DNA from: Thermoplasmata archaeon
Lineage (GTDB): Archaea; Thermoplasmatota; Thermoplasmata; Thermoplasmatales; Thermoplasmataceae
Direction: 5' to 3'
Assembly (NCBI GenBank): GCA_021817255.1
Contig: JAKAVO010000004.1
Span: 1-64,000, forward strand
DNA: 64,000 nt
A program made the position numbers and the translations under genes. Numbering within the stretch: position 1 is the stretch's first letter; each line of letters starts with the position of its first letter. Under the pieces are notes generated by a model. It made no database searches, had not been told where the DNA came from, and worked only from the letters and a program-made list of their open reading frames with translations. This document shows positions 48,315 to 58,452 of this stretch, piece after piece.

Positions 48315-50867
48315 ATGTCACAATCCAGCACTTTTCGTATCGTAATGTATAAAATACAGTCAAATGATCGTTTTTGTATGAAAAATTGTTCTCATCGAGT
48401 GGAAATGCTAAAGGCGAATGCCCTGGTTTTCATCGTGGTAATTGTGCTCATGGCCACTTCATTTGCAGTGGCAACCAGCCATGTGAATCGTGCATCAAGT
48501 CGAGGTGGCAGTTACCTGCCTTCTCAGCCCAGTTCAGGAAGCAGTTCTGTCAAACATTACAACCTGACGCTTGATGAGAAGGGTCTTCCGGCAGGAGCCT
48601 GCTGGGATGTGTACTTCGAGCAGAACGGAACATTTCAAACTATATTATCCTATAACAGCACAATGGTTATCCCTGCTCTAAACGGTTCTCACTGTATATA
48701 TCTTCAGAACGACTCCGGTAACTCTTACTGGTATGGCTATTCAGGCAATTTTAATAATTCTGGCCGTTCGTTTGGCTCTGTAACGATCAATGGAGGCCCC
48801 AAAACTGTAGACGTTACATACATCCGGGATTACTATATTAATTTCACAGAAACAGGTCTTCCGGCAACCAATAACTGGTGTGTAGGGGTGGACAATTCTG
48901 TATATTCAGTGACAAATTCTGCATATCATCCAATACTTGAAGAAAACGGAACATGGAGTTATTGTTTTAGTACGAAAATGTCAGGATTCTACGCATCTCC
49001 TCAAAGTGGAACGGTAACCATTTCCGGTCACAACGTTACTGTTGCTTCCAAATTCACCACTTCTTCTCCAGGACATTACCCCTTAGAATTCACAGAATCA
49101 GGTCTTCCAACAGGCATGGCATGGTATGTGAATCTCAGCAATGGGGATCAGTCTGGTGCAATCACAGGAACATCATTTTCATTTTCTCTGTTGAACGGAA
49201 CATATAATTATACGGTGAGTACGTTATCTGGCTACTCTCCATCTCAATCATCAGGTTCAATCACAGTTAATGGACAAAGCCAGTACATACTAATAACATT
49301 CACAAGTACTAAGCCAACTCCTCCGCCTAAGTGGGCATTCGCAGGTGCATACGCAAATTACAATATCAAAGGCTTTGCGCCAATAGGTAAAGGAAATTTC
49401 ACTTTGCAAATTACAATACTCTCTGTGAATGATACCAATGAATCGATCGGTGTAGAGATGAATGCATACAATTCCACTTCAAACCACCTCCAATATGAAA
49501 ACATTTCCTGGTCTAATTTTTTCCCGTTTATGATCGATCAACAGATGCTATCAGATCTCAATAATGCTTCTTTTGCTAATTCTCATAACGTGACAACAAA
49601 CGTAACCGTTACAACAGCTGGAGGGAAATTCCTAACAGACGAAGTCTATTCTAGCTATAACGGAACTGTTTTCAGAGTGTATTATGATCGCAATTCAGGC
49701 GTACTCGTATTACTTAACTTTTCGAATTCAACTTCGAACGCAACTTTCGAATTAGAATCAACTAACATAATAACAACAGCAACCCATGCCTATGCTATAG
49801 ATTTCACCGAATCCGGTCTCCCGTCTGGAACTGCATGGTATGTTAATTTAAGCAATGGCATGAAGTCAGGTGCAATCACAGGATCATCATATTCAACCTC
49901 TGTGACTAATGGATCATATACTTACACAATATCAACAGGAGACAAAAAATATTCGCCGTCACCATCTTCCGGATCACTAACGGTGAATGGTGCTTCAGTC
50001 TCCAGGGCTGTTAAATTCTCCGAAGTGGAATACACGGTAACATTCAAGGAATCTGGCCTTCCATCAGGAACCAGGTGGTATGTAAGCCTCGAAGACAACT
50101 CCAAATCATCCACAGCAAGCGCAATTACATTCACTGTACCAAACGGAACATACACTTTTGGGGTGGATTCATCCCTGAACATGTCTGGATATGCGCCCTC
50201 GAGCAGCAGTGGTTATGTGACCGTTAATGGTGCAAATAAGATAGAGAACATATCTTTTTCAGTCCCAAGCACTCACCCTCCAGTATGGGCATTCAAAGGA
50301 GCCTATGCAAATTACACCCTGAACCAGACCACGAAGACTTCGACTGAGCATGGTTACATATATTTCAGGATCATAAGCGTCAATAATGCAACCCAGATGG
50401 TAGAGATTTTTACCAAGGCGTACAATGGCACAAAAACAACAACCTCATATTACAACACTTCCTGGAACGATGTCTTTTTTGCCTATAATCAAACTGTACT
50501 GAGCATGTTAAACAACGGAACTCTTCCAGCTTCTTTCCACGGATCTAAAATAAAGAAGGATGTCACTATCAGCACGGCAATGGGAACGTTCACAACAGAT
50601 GAAATAAACACTACCCTGAATTCATCCTCTGCAGGATACGAAGTAATTTATGTGGATGTAAAAACTGGCCTTTTAGTGTCAGTATCCTTTTCGAACAGCT
50701 CAGGAAAGGTTACTGCAGGAATAGCTTCATCCAACATTCTGAACGCTAATCATAAGCCTTCTGGCTCTTTCTCTCTGTCACCAATGGAGCTATATGGCGC
50801 AATAGGGGGGGTTGTGGCAGTTGTTGCGGTGGTCTCCGCGATTTCAATCATAAGAAAGAGAAGATAA
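48315..50867 (+). CDS. Cell-surface repeat protein (FTESGLPSGTAWYVNLSNG-type repeats), C-terminal TM; ATG 48405 also possible
   Basis: At least five ESGLP/NGTYTY repeats, two copies of a WAFxGAYANY domain, C-terminal TM + IIRKRR. Confidence 0.85.
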   Translation: MSQSSTFRIVMYKIQSNDRFCMKNCSHRVEMLKANALVFIVVIVLMATSFAVATSHVNRASSRGGSYLPSQPSSGSSSVKHYNLTLDEKGLPAGACWDVYFEQNGTFQTILSYNSTMVIPALNGSHCIYLQNDSGNSYWYGYSGNFNNSGRSFGSVTINGGPKTVDVTYIRDYYINFTETGLPATNNWCVGVDNSVYSVTNSAYHPILEENGTWSYCFSTKMSGFYASPQSGTVTISGHNVTVASKFTTSSPGHYPLEFTESGLPTGMAWYVNLSNGDQSGAITGTSFSFSLLNGTYNYTVSTLSGYSPSQSSGSITVNGQSQYILITFTSTKPTPPPKWAFAGAYANYNIKGFAPIGKGNFTLQITILSVNDTNESIGVEMNAYNSTSNHLQYENISWSNFFPFMIDQQMLSDLNNASFANSHNVTTNVTVTTAGGKFLTDEVYSSYNGTVFRVYYDRNSGVLVLLNFSNSTSNATFELESTNIITTATHAYAIDFTESGLPSGTAWYVNLSNGMKSGAITGSSYSTSVTNGSYTYTISTGDKKYSPSPSSGSLTVNGASVSRAVKFSEVEYTVTFKESGLPSGTRWYVSLEDNSKSSTASAITFTVPNGTYTFGVDSSLNMSGYAPSSSSGYVTVNGANKIENISFSVPSTHPPVWAFKGAYANYTLNQTTKTSTEHGYIYFRIISVNNATQMVEIFTKAYNGTKTTTSYYNTSWNDVFFAYNQTVLSMLNNGTLPASFHGSKIKKDVTISTAMGTFTTDEINTTLNSSSAGYEVIYVDVKTGLLVSVSFSNSSGKVTAGIASSNILNANHKPSGSFSLSPMELYGAIGGVVAVVAVVSAISIIRKRR

Positions 50868-51446
50868 TCTCTTCTCTAATATATAGGGAGATATTCATGG
50901 TTTTACGGCAATACACAAATGCCAAAGCATTAGGCAGCATCACTGCTTTGATCATTGTCATCATAATAACTGGCGTGGTATTTGTTCCTATCTTTAACGC
51001 ATTGTCTGAAAGGGCCTCTTCAGGGTCAGGATTCGGATTTCCATCTTCTTCTCTTATCTCAAGCGCTTCCGGAGTAAACACCACTTTTCAGGAACAGGGA
51101 AAACCAAAAGCAACCAACGGAACAGAACTAATATATAATTCAGGCATTGTTTCCGGGGAATATGCCTATTATAACAGCACATCCAAAGGGTATTTCGAGC
51201 TTTTTGAGTTCAAGCTGTCCAGCAATGTTAGCAGCCGCAACTTCTATTCCCACTATTATGCACTGTTCCATACTATCTGGAAAGGCAATGCATCAAGGGA
51301 CAATATTTCTGCCAATCAGTCTCTCCTTGGAACCACTTATTTCTACTTCTCTGGAATTGCATTCACGCCAATCAGGGTTTCCGTAGGATTTAACGGAAAT
51401 TATGCGTTTTTCCTTGAATATCTTGGCACTTCCGCTGTCGATATTA

Positions 51447-52626
51447 GTCAACTACCCCACCCTGACAGGTGGTGCTTGTTGCTGGCCTCCCCCATGCCCG
51501 TAGGCATGGATTCATTGAACCGCAACGATTGGCTGGTTGGCAACAGCCTGAAGTACTCAGATCTACCAAGTACCTCAATGTTTCTTGAGGCGTTAAGATC
51601 GGCGTGAAGCTGTAAGTTGCAATTTTTGCAGTGGAATTCTGATCCATTCCTGTTTTGTTTGGATATGTGTCCGCATCTTGAGCATGTCTGTGATGTGTAT
51701 CTTGGATCAACAAAGATCACGGACTTGCCTATGTCTTTGGCTTTGTATTCCATGAACTGCTCCAGTTGGAACGGTGACCATGATCCAAGCTTATGGTTGA
51801 ACTTCTTGCCATTCTTCTTTTTCCTCATCTTCGCCGTCTCGAGTTCCTCAAGTGCAAAGACATCAAATGGGAGATTCACGATTTTTTTTGATATCACATG
51901 ATTGGCATTCTGCATGAACCGTCTCTCTCTTCCGCTCATTTCCCTCAGTTTGCGATGAGCGGAACGAGTGCCCGCATGCTGCAATATCTTTCTGTTGTAC
52001 TGATATCTTCCCTTGACATCTTTTAAATGCCCTGAATTAAAGAACATATTGTTAGACAATACTGCAATATTCTTTATGCCCCGGTCTATTCCTACAACGC
52101 TTGCATCCTTTTTCTTCACTGTTTCATAATCTGCATCATCCACCTCTACCTGGATCATCACAAAAATCTTCCCTTCCTTTGTGTGGATCACAACCTGTGC
52201 ATTCGTGTATTTTCCCGTGTGTTTCTTTATGAGTGGTGAATCTGCCACAGGAAATACCAGTCTGCCTTTGATTGTCGCCAATGATATGGTGTGGCTGTCA
52301 GGATAGAACTTGAAAGTTCTCTGATCATACCTGATTGTGTGCGACTTCCGGTGTATTTTTTTCATAAGTTTTGTCTGTTTTAATGATTCTGATGCTGTAT
52401 CCCTTGCAGTCTGAACTAATGCGGATGGAAGTGTTGGTATCTTTTCCCTAACATCTTTATACGTTCCCCTGTTCAGCTTGTTCTTGTTAAACGTTTTCTC
52501 CAGGAATCCATAGTCCAGAACTATCTGGCACGCTTCCCTGAACTGCCTTCCCGTCTCCAAGAGGGAGGCATCATAGGGAAGTTTCAGTTTAATAGTCCTG
52601 AACATTATTTATTAAATTGCATTACA
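51447..52626 (-). mobile_element. Solo tnpB IS200/IS605-type element (no tnpA)
   Basis: Intact tnpB; right-end hairpin CCACC-TGTCAG-GGTGG; boundaries inferred from restored host frame, with a 3-nt (AGT) ambiguity. Confidence 0.75.
51448..52605 (-). CDS. tnpB: TnpB RNA-guided nuclease (RuvC-like, zinc ribbon)
   Basis: RuvC VGIDRGIKNIAV, FALEELETAKM, CSRCGHISKQNRNGSEFHCKNC zinc ribbon, HADLNASRNI. Confidence 0.94.
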   Translation of the reverse strand: MFRTIKLKLPYDASLLETGRQFREACQIVLDYGFLEKTFNKNKLNRGTYKDVREKIPTLPSALVQTARDTASESLKQTKLMKKIHRKSHTIRYDQRTFKFYPDSHTISLATIKGRLVFPVADSPLIKKHTGKYTNAQVVIHTKEGKIFVMIQVEVDDADYETVKKKDASVVGIDRGIKNIAVLSNNMFFNSGHLKDVKGRYQYNRKILQHAGTRSAHRKLREMSGRERRFMQNANHVISKKIVNLPFDVFALEELETAKMRKKKNGKKFNHKLGSWSPFQLEQFMEYKAKDIGKSVIFVDPRYTSQTCSRCGHISKQNRNGSEFHCKNCNLQLHADLNASRNIEVLGRSEYFRLLPTSQSLRFNESMPTGMGEASNKHHLSGWGS

Positions 52627-52749
52627 GTACATTAATGCTGCCTTTCGCTTTCATCCCCTCGCCAAGTCAAGAAGCCTTCCAGCTCACAATGGATAAAAAC
52701 GTGACTTAACATAAATATATGGTTTTTCATCCTATAACAACCACTTGTT

Positions 52750-53394
52750 CTAACCTATTTTCAATTTATAATAATTGCAGTATTGCTTAATGTTGCACTG
52801 GCTGCACAATGGGGAAACAGGTTTGCATACTTTTTTTCCAAACTCCACCATCATTGGGTTAAGCCCGAGCCATAAATCCTCAGGGATCAGCCTCCTGAGT
52901 TCCTGCTCTGTGGCATCCGGATCATCTGAGCCAGACCAGCCTATTCTTCTGCTGATTCTCTGGACATGGGTATCAACAGCAATGGCAGGAACGTTAAATC
53001 CATCTGCAAGCACTACATTGGCGGTCTTCCTTCCCACACCCTTTATTTCGGTTAGTTGCTCAATGGTTGCCGGCACTTTGCAATTGTATTTGTCCTTTAG
53101 CAGCTTTGCCGCATCAATCACCCTCTTTGCCTTTACGGTCTTGAATCCTACCCTGTCAATTATTGATAGCACATCTTCATATTTTGCCTCTGATAAGCCA
53201 TTGCAGTCCTTATATTTCTCATACAGCCCCCTGGCCGCCTTATCCGTTATAGCGTCCTTTGTCCTGTGGGACATTATGGTGCCAATCAAAACCCAGAATG
53301 GGTCAGAAAATTCAAAATGGTGGAGAGGGCTTTGGTCTCTCATCAAACTGATTATTTCAGAGAGAGAATGCCTGTTGTTGTCTTCATCAGCCAT
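52750..53394 (-). CDS. nth: Endonuclease III (Fe-S)
   Basis: TEIKGVGRKTANVVLADGFNVPAIAVDTHVQR; C-x6-C-x2-C-x5-C cluster. Confidence 0.95.
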   Translation of the reverse strand: MADEDNNRHSLSEIISLMRDQSPLHHFEFSDPFWVLIGTIMSHRTKDAITDKAARGLYEKYKDCNGLSEAKYEDVLSIIDRVGFKTVKAKRVIDAAKLLKDKYNCKVPATIEQLTEIKGVGRKTANVVLADGFNVPAIAVDTHVQRISRRIGWSGSDDPDATEQELRRLIPEDLWLGLNPMMVEFGKKVCKPVSPLCSQCNIKQYCNYYKLKIG

Positions 53395-53444
53395 AATTGA
53401 AGTGTAAATATAAACTATTTATAAAGTTAAGTGCATTGGGTTGC

Positions 53445-54386
53445 ATGGAAACTTACGAGTTCCTTATTCTCGGAGGTGGAATCACTGGTCTCCAAATAGG
53501 AAAAGAACTAAGAAATAAGGGTTTTAAGACATTGAATGTTGACAGATCCATGGATCTTGGGTATCCTGTTTCAGGAAGCTGTTTTGTATCCATAGAAATA
53601 TTCAACAGATATTTCAGGAAGTACGAAAAGCATGTTAATGGAATATTCTCGTCCATAATAATAGAAAATGGTGATTCTGAAGAAGAAATGCCTCTCCCAC
53701 CGGAAAAGAATATCATAAGCATGGACAGGGAAAAACTCGTAAGGGATATGGCTGCTGATCTTTCAGCCAGCGGAGGAAAGATTTTCATAGCTTCAACCAT
53801 AAGTTTGCCAGATGGGGAAAAGGATGGAAAATTGATGGCAGCTCTCAAAAGGGAAGGCAAAGATGAAACCGTAGAAGTGCAGAAAATTATCCTTGCAACA
53901 GGCAATCCGGAAGAGAAATTCCTCACTCACCAGAAGGACTGCAGAATATCAAGGATCAATGCAATATATGAAAGAGGAAGGCTCGGAAAGTTTCCTGCAG
54001 AAAGTTTTCGTGTAAAGCTCAACAACAATGGAATCTCAGTGGAAGCAATTTATATGGGTTCCAGGGAAACACTTCAAATAAATGGAAGAGGCAGTTCAAA
54101 AATATATTCAGAAGCTATTTTCAAATACGACGCTTTAACACATAACTGCTTTCCGTCAACAGTTCCATTTATAATTGCATCCGGCAATATGCTTGGAACA
54201 GAAAATTACACAGGTGCAGGCATCGGTTTTTCCATGGATTACAATAACTACCTGATTGAAAATCTGGAAAAAGAAAATTCATATGAAAACCTCAGGGATT
54301 GGTATATGTCAAAAAGGAACCAAAATAATTTCCTGAAAATGGATCCGGTGGATTCTATTCTATATAGAATTCCCATTTATTCATAA
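53445..54386 (+). CDS. FAD-dependent oxidoreductase (geranylgeranyl reductase-like fold)
   Basis: ETYEFLILGGGITGLQIGKELRNKGFKTLNVDRS dinucleotide fold. Confidence 0.75.
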   Translation: METYEFLILGGGITGLQIGKELRNKGFKTLNVDRSMDLGYPVSGSCFVSIEIFNRYFRKYEKHVNGIFSSIIIENGDSEEEMPLPPEKNIISMDREKLVRDMAADLSASGGKIFIASTISLPDGEKDGKLMAALKREGKDETVEVQKIILATGNPEEKFLTHQKDCRISRINAIYERGRLGKFPAESFRVKLNNNGISVEAIYMGSRETLQINGRGSSKIYSEAIFKYDALTHNCFPSTVPFIIASGNMLGTENYTGAGIGFSMDYNNYLIENLEKENSYENLRDWYMSKRNQNNFLKMDPVDSILYRIPIYS

Positions 54387-54388
54387 AC

Positions 54389-55750
54389 TCAGTCGTCAAA
54401 TTCTTTCAGCAGGTCAGGGTTGCCTTTCATCTGCCCCCTCATCATCTTTTTCAGTGCACGGTTTCCTTTCATAAGTTTGGCATTTTCCTTCATTGCCCTG
54501 AATTCTTTCAGCAGGTTTCTAACATCCTGCTCCTGCGTGCCCGATCCCCTTGATACCCTTTTGATAACCTTTGCATTTATTATTTCCGGGTTTTCCAGTT
54601 CCTTATACGTCATTGAGTCAAGAATAACTGTGTATCTGCCTATTTTTTCCTGTGCAGCATCAATATCAAGCACATTGCCTGCTCCATTTGGCATTTTCCC
54701 GACAGGTATGGACTCAAACAATCTTTTCATAAGCGAGGGTTTGGCAAACTTTTCCCATATGTCATACATATCCATGAGGTTAAATTTTCCACTCATGATT
54801 TTTGTCATGGTTTCTTCGGCCTTTTCATCACTTATATCCGCTTCCTGGACAACATCAAGAAGCGCTTCAGGATCTCCAAGCCCCAGCAGCCTGCCAAGAA
54901 ACTTTTTGGGGTTGAATATCTCAAAGTCTTCAAGGTGTTCCCCGGTTCCAATCATGAATACCGGCACTCCGGTCTGGGCAACTGCACTGAGTGCACCTCC
55001 TGCCTTTCCTGTACCGTCCATTTTGGTTATTATGACTCCTGTTAACCCTGTAGCTTCCATAAGTGCATTGGCCTGGGGGCCCGCCTGCTGTCCAATTGTT
55101 GCATCTATAACCAGGAGAATTTCATCAGGGTTGACTGCTTTCTTCAGCTTTGAGATCTCATCGAGAAGATCTTCATCAAGGGAATCTCTTCCGCTTGTAT
55201 CAACAATCCTGACCTGAATGTCCTTCAATTCATCCATCGATTGGCTGAAAATCTTAACCGGATTCTTCTCGCCCTTTATTCCAAAAAACTTTGCACCTGT
55301 TTGACTGGCAAGGGTTTTGAGCTGTTCAAAGGCAGCCGGCCTGTGCACATCCGCTGCAACAAATCCCGTTGAAAGGCCTTTTTTTATAAAGAATCTCGCA
55401 AGTTTTCCCGCTGTTGTTGTTTTACCCTGCCCATAGAGCCCCACAAGCAATATTGTCTGTGGCTGTATCTTTAAGTTGGATGCCTTTCCAAGTATCCCAA
55501 GCAGCTCTTCATACACAATCTTCAGTATATAATCCTGCGGTGTCATCCCGGCAGGCGGTTTTTCATTTTCAGATCTTTCCTCAATCTTTTTGCTGAGTTC
55601 CATGGTCAGCTTGACATTCACATCCGCTTTGAGCAGTGCTCTCTGAATATCCCTAATCATTTCTTTAATGACATTTCTGTCAATATAACTTGAACCAGTT
55701 ATTTTTCTAAAAGTCTCCCTCAAAGAGGTTGATAAATTATCCAGGGCCAC
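54389..55750 (-). CDS. srp54: Signal recognition particle 54 kDa protein
   Basis: GLYGQGKTTTAGKLARFF, DTSGRDSLDEDLL, ITKMDGTGKAGGAL; Met-rich M domain. Confidence 0.96.
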   Translation of the reverse strand: MALDNLSTSLRETFRKITGSSYIDRNVIKEMIRDIQRALLKADVNVKLTMELSKKIEERSENEKPPAGMTPQDYILKIVYEELLGILGKASNLKIQPQTILLVGLYGQGKTTTAGKLARFFIKKGLSTGFVAADVHRPAAFEQLKTLASQTGAKFFGIKGEKNPVKIFSQSMDELKDIQVRIVDTSGRDSLDEDLLDEISKLKKAVNPDEILLVIDATIGQQAGPQANALMEATGLTGVIITKMDGTGKAGGALSAVAQTGVPVFMIGTGEHLEDFEIFNPKKFLGRLLGLGDPEALLDVVQEADISDEKAEETMTKIMSGKFNLMDMYDIWEKFAKPSLMKRLFESIPVGKMPNGAGNVLDIDAAQEKIGRYTVILDSMTYKELENPEIINAKVIKRVSRGSGTQEQDVRNLLKEFRAMKENAKLMKGNRALKKMMRGQMKGNPDLLKEFDD

Positions 55751-55761
55751 TGTTAATCACC

Positions 55762-56067
55762 CTAATATTCCCTCCATCTGTGGCCACACTTGGAACACGT
55801 ATAGATAGCTGTCTCAGGTTCATCTGCAGCTCTTGTTTGTTTCAGGACATAATATGCTCCTTTGTTTCCACATTTTGGGCATACTGCCTCTGAATCCATA
55901 GGCTCAATATGGACTTCTTCCCTAATCATCACTACATCCTTCTCCGTGCTCTTGGCTACTATTTTTCCGTCCACCTTTTTATTTCCTTTTTCTTCGTGTC
56001 CGCACACCTGGCATATATTTTTGTCTCTGCCCGGTATTATAAGTGATCCGCATTTTGAACAAAACAT
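55762..56067 (-). CDS. Transcription factor S (TFIIS/RPB9-like)
   Basis: MFCSKCGSLIIPG...CQVCGHEE...CPKCGNKGAYYVLKQTRAADEPETAIYTCSKCGHRWREY. Confidence 0.94.
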   Translation of the reverse strand: MFCSKCGSLIIPGRDKNICQVCGHEEKGNKKVDGKIVAKSTEKDVVMIREEVHIEPMDSEAVCPKCGNKGAYYVLKQTRAADEPETAIYTCSKCGHRWREY

Positions 56068-56182
56068 AATTCCGTATATCCTGTCCTTATATTTGTCAAT
56101 TACTACAAGAATTTTATTTTTTTTAAAAGAATTCTTCATAATGGCGATGAAAATTTATTTTAAGAGTTAAGCATATGCATTT

Positions 56183-56872
56183 ATGGTAAAGCTTGATGAT
56201 GCCATCATAGCAAGGCTTGAACATGCTGGGCATAAATTTGAGATTTTAGTAGATCCTGATGCGGTTGAACGAATAAGAGAAGGAAAGCTGGATATGGAAA
56301 AAGATCTTGCCTCTGAAGATATTTTCAAGGATGCCAAAAAGGGAGATAAGGCAGGGGAAGATGCAATTAAGGAAGTATTCAAAACAGATGACCTTTCAAG
56401 AATAGTAACAGAAATCATAAAGAAAGGCCAGATTCAGCTAACCACTGAACAGAAACATAAAATGGTGGAGACGAAAAGAAAAATAATAATAAGCACCATC
56501 TCACGGGAAAGCATTAACCCACAGACCAACGCCCCAAATCCGCCGGCCAGAATTGAGGCAGCGATGGAAGAGGCAAAGATCCACATTGATCCTTTTAAGT
56601 CTGTAAATGAACAGATCAACCTGGTTCTCAAAGAGCTGAAGCCAATCATTCCCATAAGAATGGAAAAAGTGAAACTTGCTATTAAGGTGAGGGGAGAGGC
56701 ATACGGGAGAATGTATGGGGAAATCAGCCATGAAGGGCAGATAATTAAGGAAGAGTGGGGGAAAGACGGAAACTGGATGTGCGTTATTGAAGTGCCTGCC
56801 GGCCTGTACGGAGATGTAATGTCTGCACTGGGGCGAAGAGGGAAAGATGACATAGAAATACGGAAAATATAG
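56183..56872 (+). CDS. SBDS/Sdo1 ribosome maturation protein
   Basis: DAIIARLEHAGHKFEILVDPDAVERIREGK; QTNAPNPPARIEAAMEEA. Confidence 0.95.
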   Translation: MVKLDDAIIARLEHAGHKFEILVDPDAVERIREGKLDMEKDLASEDIFKDAKKGDKAGEDAIKEVFKTDDLSRIVTEIIKKGQIQLTTEQKHKMVETKRKIIISTISRESINPQTNAPNPPARIEAAMEEAKIHIDPFKSVNEQINLVLKELKPIIPIRMEKVKLAIKVRGEAYGRMYGEISHEGQIIKEEWGKDGNWMCVIEVPAGLYGDVMSALGRRGKDDIEIRKI

Positions 56873-57041
56873 GGGGCGAAGAAAGTTAATTCCAATAGTA
56901 TAACAGATAAATAAAAGAAATAATAAATAATAAGTTTTCATAGCCCATACAAAGAGAAAAACCAATAGATAAAACATGGAATGTATTAATTGCAATGAGA
57001 AATTAAGGATGTGATTTAAGACGAGAGAAATAAAACAGATT

Positions 57042-57716
57042 GTGTTTCCAGGGGAGGACATTGAACCGGGAGACCTTAAACCAAGAAATGGATTGCACCG
57101 AGATCCAGACGGAAAATACACTTCTCAATATTTTGGTGTAATTCAAAAAGGAGATGAATATATTGACATAGTTCCGTTTAGCGGAAGCTATTTTCCAAGG
57201 CGCGGTGACAAGGTTATTGGAAAAATTATGGATGTTGGCCCGTCAATGTGGACGGTTGACATAAAATCACCATATATGACAATGCTTCACATGAACGACA
57301 CTCCATGGAGAACTATATCCGGCGATCTGAAGAAATTTTTAACAAGTGGCGATTACATATATGCCAGAGTTATGAATGTTAACGAAATAAAGGAAAGCTG
57401 GATAACACTGAAAGAGCCGGGAATTGGGTTGAGAAAACTGGAAGGTGGCCATATAATGTCAATCCCAGCTCCAAAGGTTCCGAGAATAATCGGCAAAAAC
57501 GGTTCGATGGTAAATATGGTGAAGGATGCCACATTTACAAGAATTGTAATAGGGCAGAACGGCCTGATATGGATAGACGGCCTTCCGGAAAATGTCATCG
57601 TTGCTTCTGAAGCAATCGGATTGATAGAGACTGAAGCACACGCAACTGGTTTAACAGATAGAATAACAGAATACTTGAAAAGTAAAAAAGGTGAAATTAA
57701 TGGGAACACCCAGTGA
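57042..57716 (+). CDS. rrp4: Exosome subunit Rrp4 (GTG start)
   Basis: S1 and KH (IIGKNGSMVNMVKDAT) domains; gene order. Confidence 0.93.
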   Translation: MFPGEDIEPGDLKPRNGLHRDPDGKYTSQYFGVIQKGDEYIDIVPFSGSYFPRRGDKVIGKIMDVGPSMWTVDIKSPYMTMLHMNDTPWRTISGDLKKFLTSGDYIYARVMNVNEIKESWITLKEPGIGLRKLEGGHIMSIPAPKVPRIIGKNGSMVNMVKDATFTRIVIGQNGLIWIDGLPENVIVASEAIGLIETEAHATGLTDRITEYLKSKKGEINGNTQ

Positions 57717-58452
57717 TAAGAAACTCATAAATGAAAATGGACTAAGGCTGGACGGCAGAGGAGACGAAGAACTGAGACCGATAAAGATTACAACCGATGT
57801 TCTTGAGAGGGCAGACGGGAGTGCTTTCATGGAATGGGGAGGGAACAAAATCCTTGTAGCCGTATACGGGCCAAGGGAAGCATACCCCAAACATACGCAG
57901 GATATTGAAAAAAGCGTTATCAAAGCAAGGTACAACATGGCTGCATTTTCAGTGGACGAAAGGAAAAGGCCGGGACCGGACAGAAGGTCAACAGAAATAT
58001 CAAAGGTAATCTCTGAAGCATTGAGCGCTGCAGTGCTCGTTGAGCAATTCCCCAGAACACAGATTGATGTATTCATAGAGGTAGTCCAGGCAGATGCAGG
58101 AACAAGAATTGCAAGTTTAACGGCAGCATCAGTTGCACTGGCATCAGCAGGAATTCCAATGAGGGACATGGTTGTGGGCTGCTCGGCAGGAAAGGTGGAG
58201 GACAGAATTGTACTGGATCTTTCAAAGGATGAAGACAACTTTGGCCAGGCAGATCTCCCGATGGCTGTGCTTTCAAAGGATAAACAGGTAGTTTTGGCAC
58301 AGATGGACGGAGACCTTTCAAAAGAAGAATTCGGGAAGGCAACTGAAATGATAATAAAAGCTACGGACAGAATTGCTGATATTCAAAGAAAGGCACTTTC
58401 GGAAAAGTATAAAATTGAAAATCTGCCAGAACCAGAATCAGGAGGTGAATAA
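57700..58452 (+). CDS. rrp41: Exosome subunit Rrp41
   Basis: RNase PH fold: LRLDGRGDEELRPIKITTDVLERADGSAFMEWGGNKILVAVYGPRE. Confidence 0.95.
   Translation: MGTPSDKKLINENGLRLDGRGDEELRPIKITTDVLERADGSAFMEWGGNKILVAVYGPREAYPKHTQDIEKSVIKARYNMAAFSVDERKRPGPDRRSTEISKVISEALSAAVLVEQFPRTQIDVFIEVVQADAGTRIASLTAASVALASAGIPMRDMVVGCSAGKVEDRIVLDLSKDEDNFGQADLPMAVLSKDKQVVLAQMDGDLSKEEFGKATEMIIKATDRIADIQRKALSEKYKIENLPEPESGGE

Larger units (their letters stand above)
50897..52709 (+). pseudogene. Membrane/surface protein gene interrupted by a TnpB element (50897-51446 joined to 52627-52709)
   Basis: Removing 51447-52626 joins ...LEYLGTSAVDI to STLMLPFAFIPSPSQEAFQLTMDKNVT* in frame. Confidence 0.7.

Noticed and set aside
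48315-50867. Surface-protein repeats considered as a possible CRISPR-like or DNA satellite array
   Set aside because: Repeats are coding, diverged, long and in frame; no regular short repeat-spacer pattern.
51617-51901. Plus-strand ORF inside the tnpB region
   Set aside because: Antisense to the intact tnpB coding sequence.
54420-55217. 265-aa plus-strand ORF opposite srp54
   Set aside because: Antisense shadow of the srp54 coding frame; composition typical of spurious reverse ORFs.
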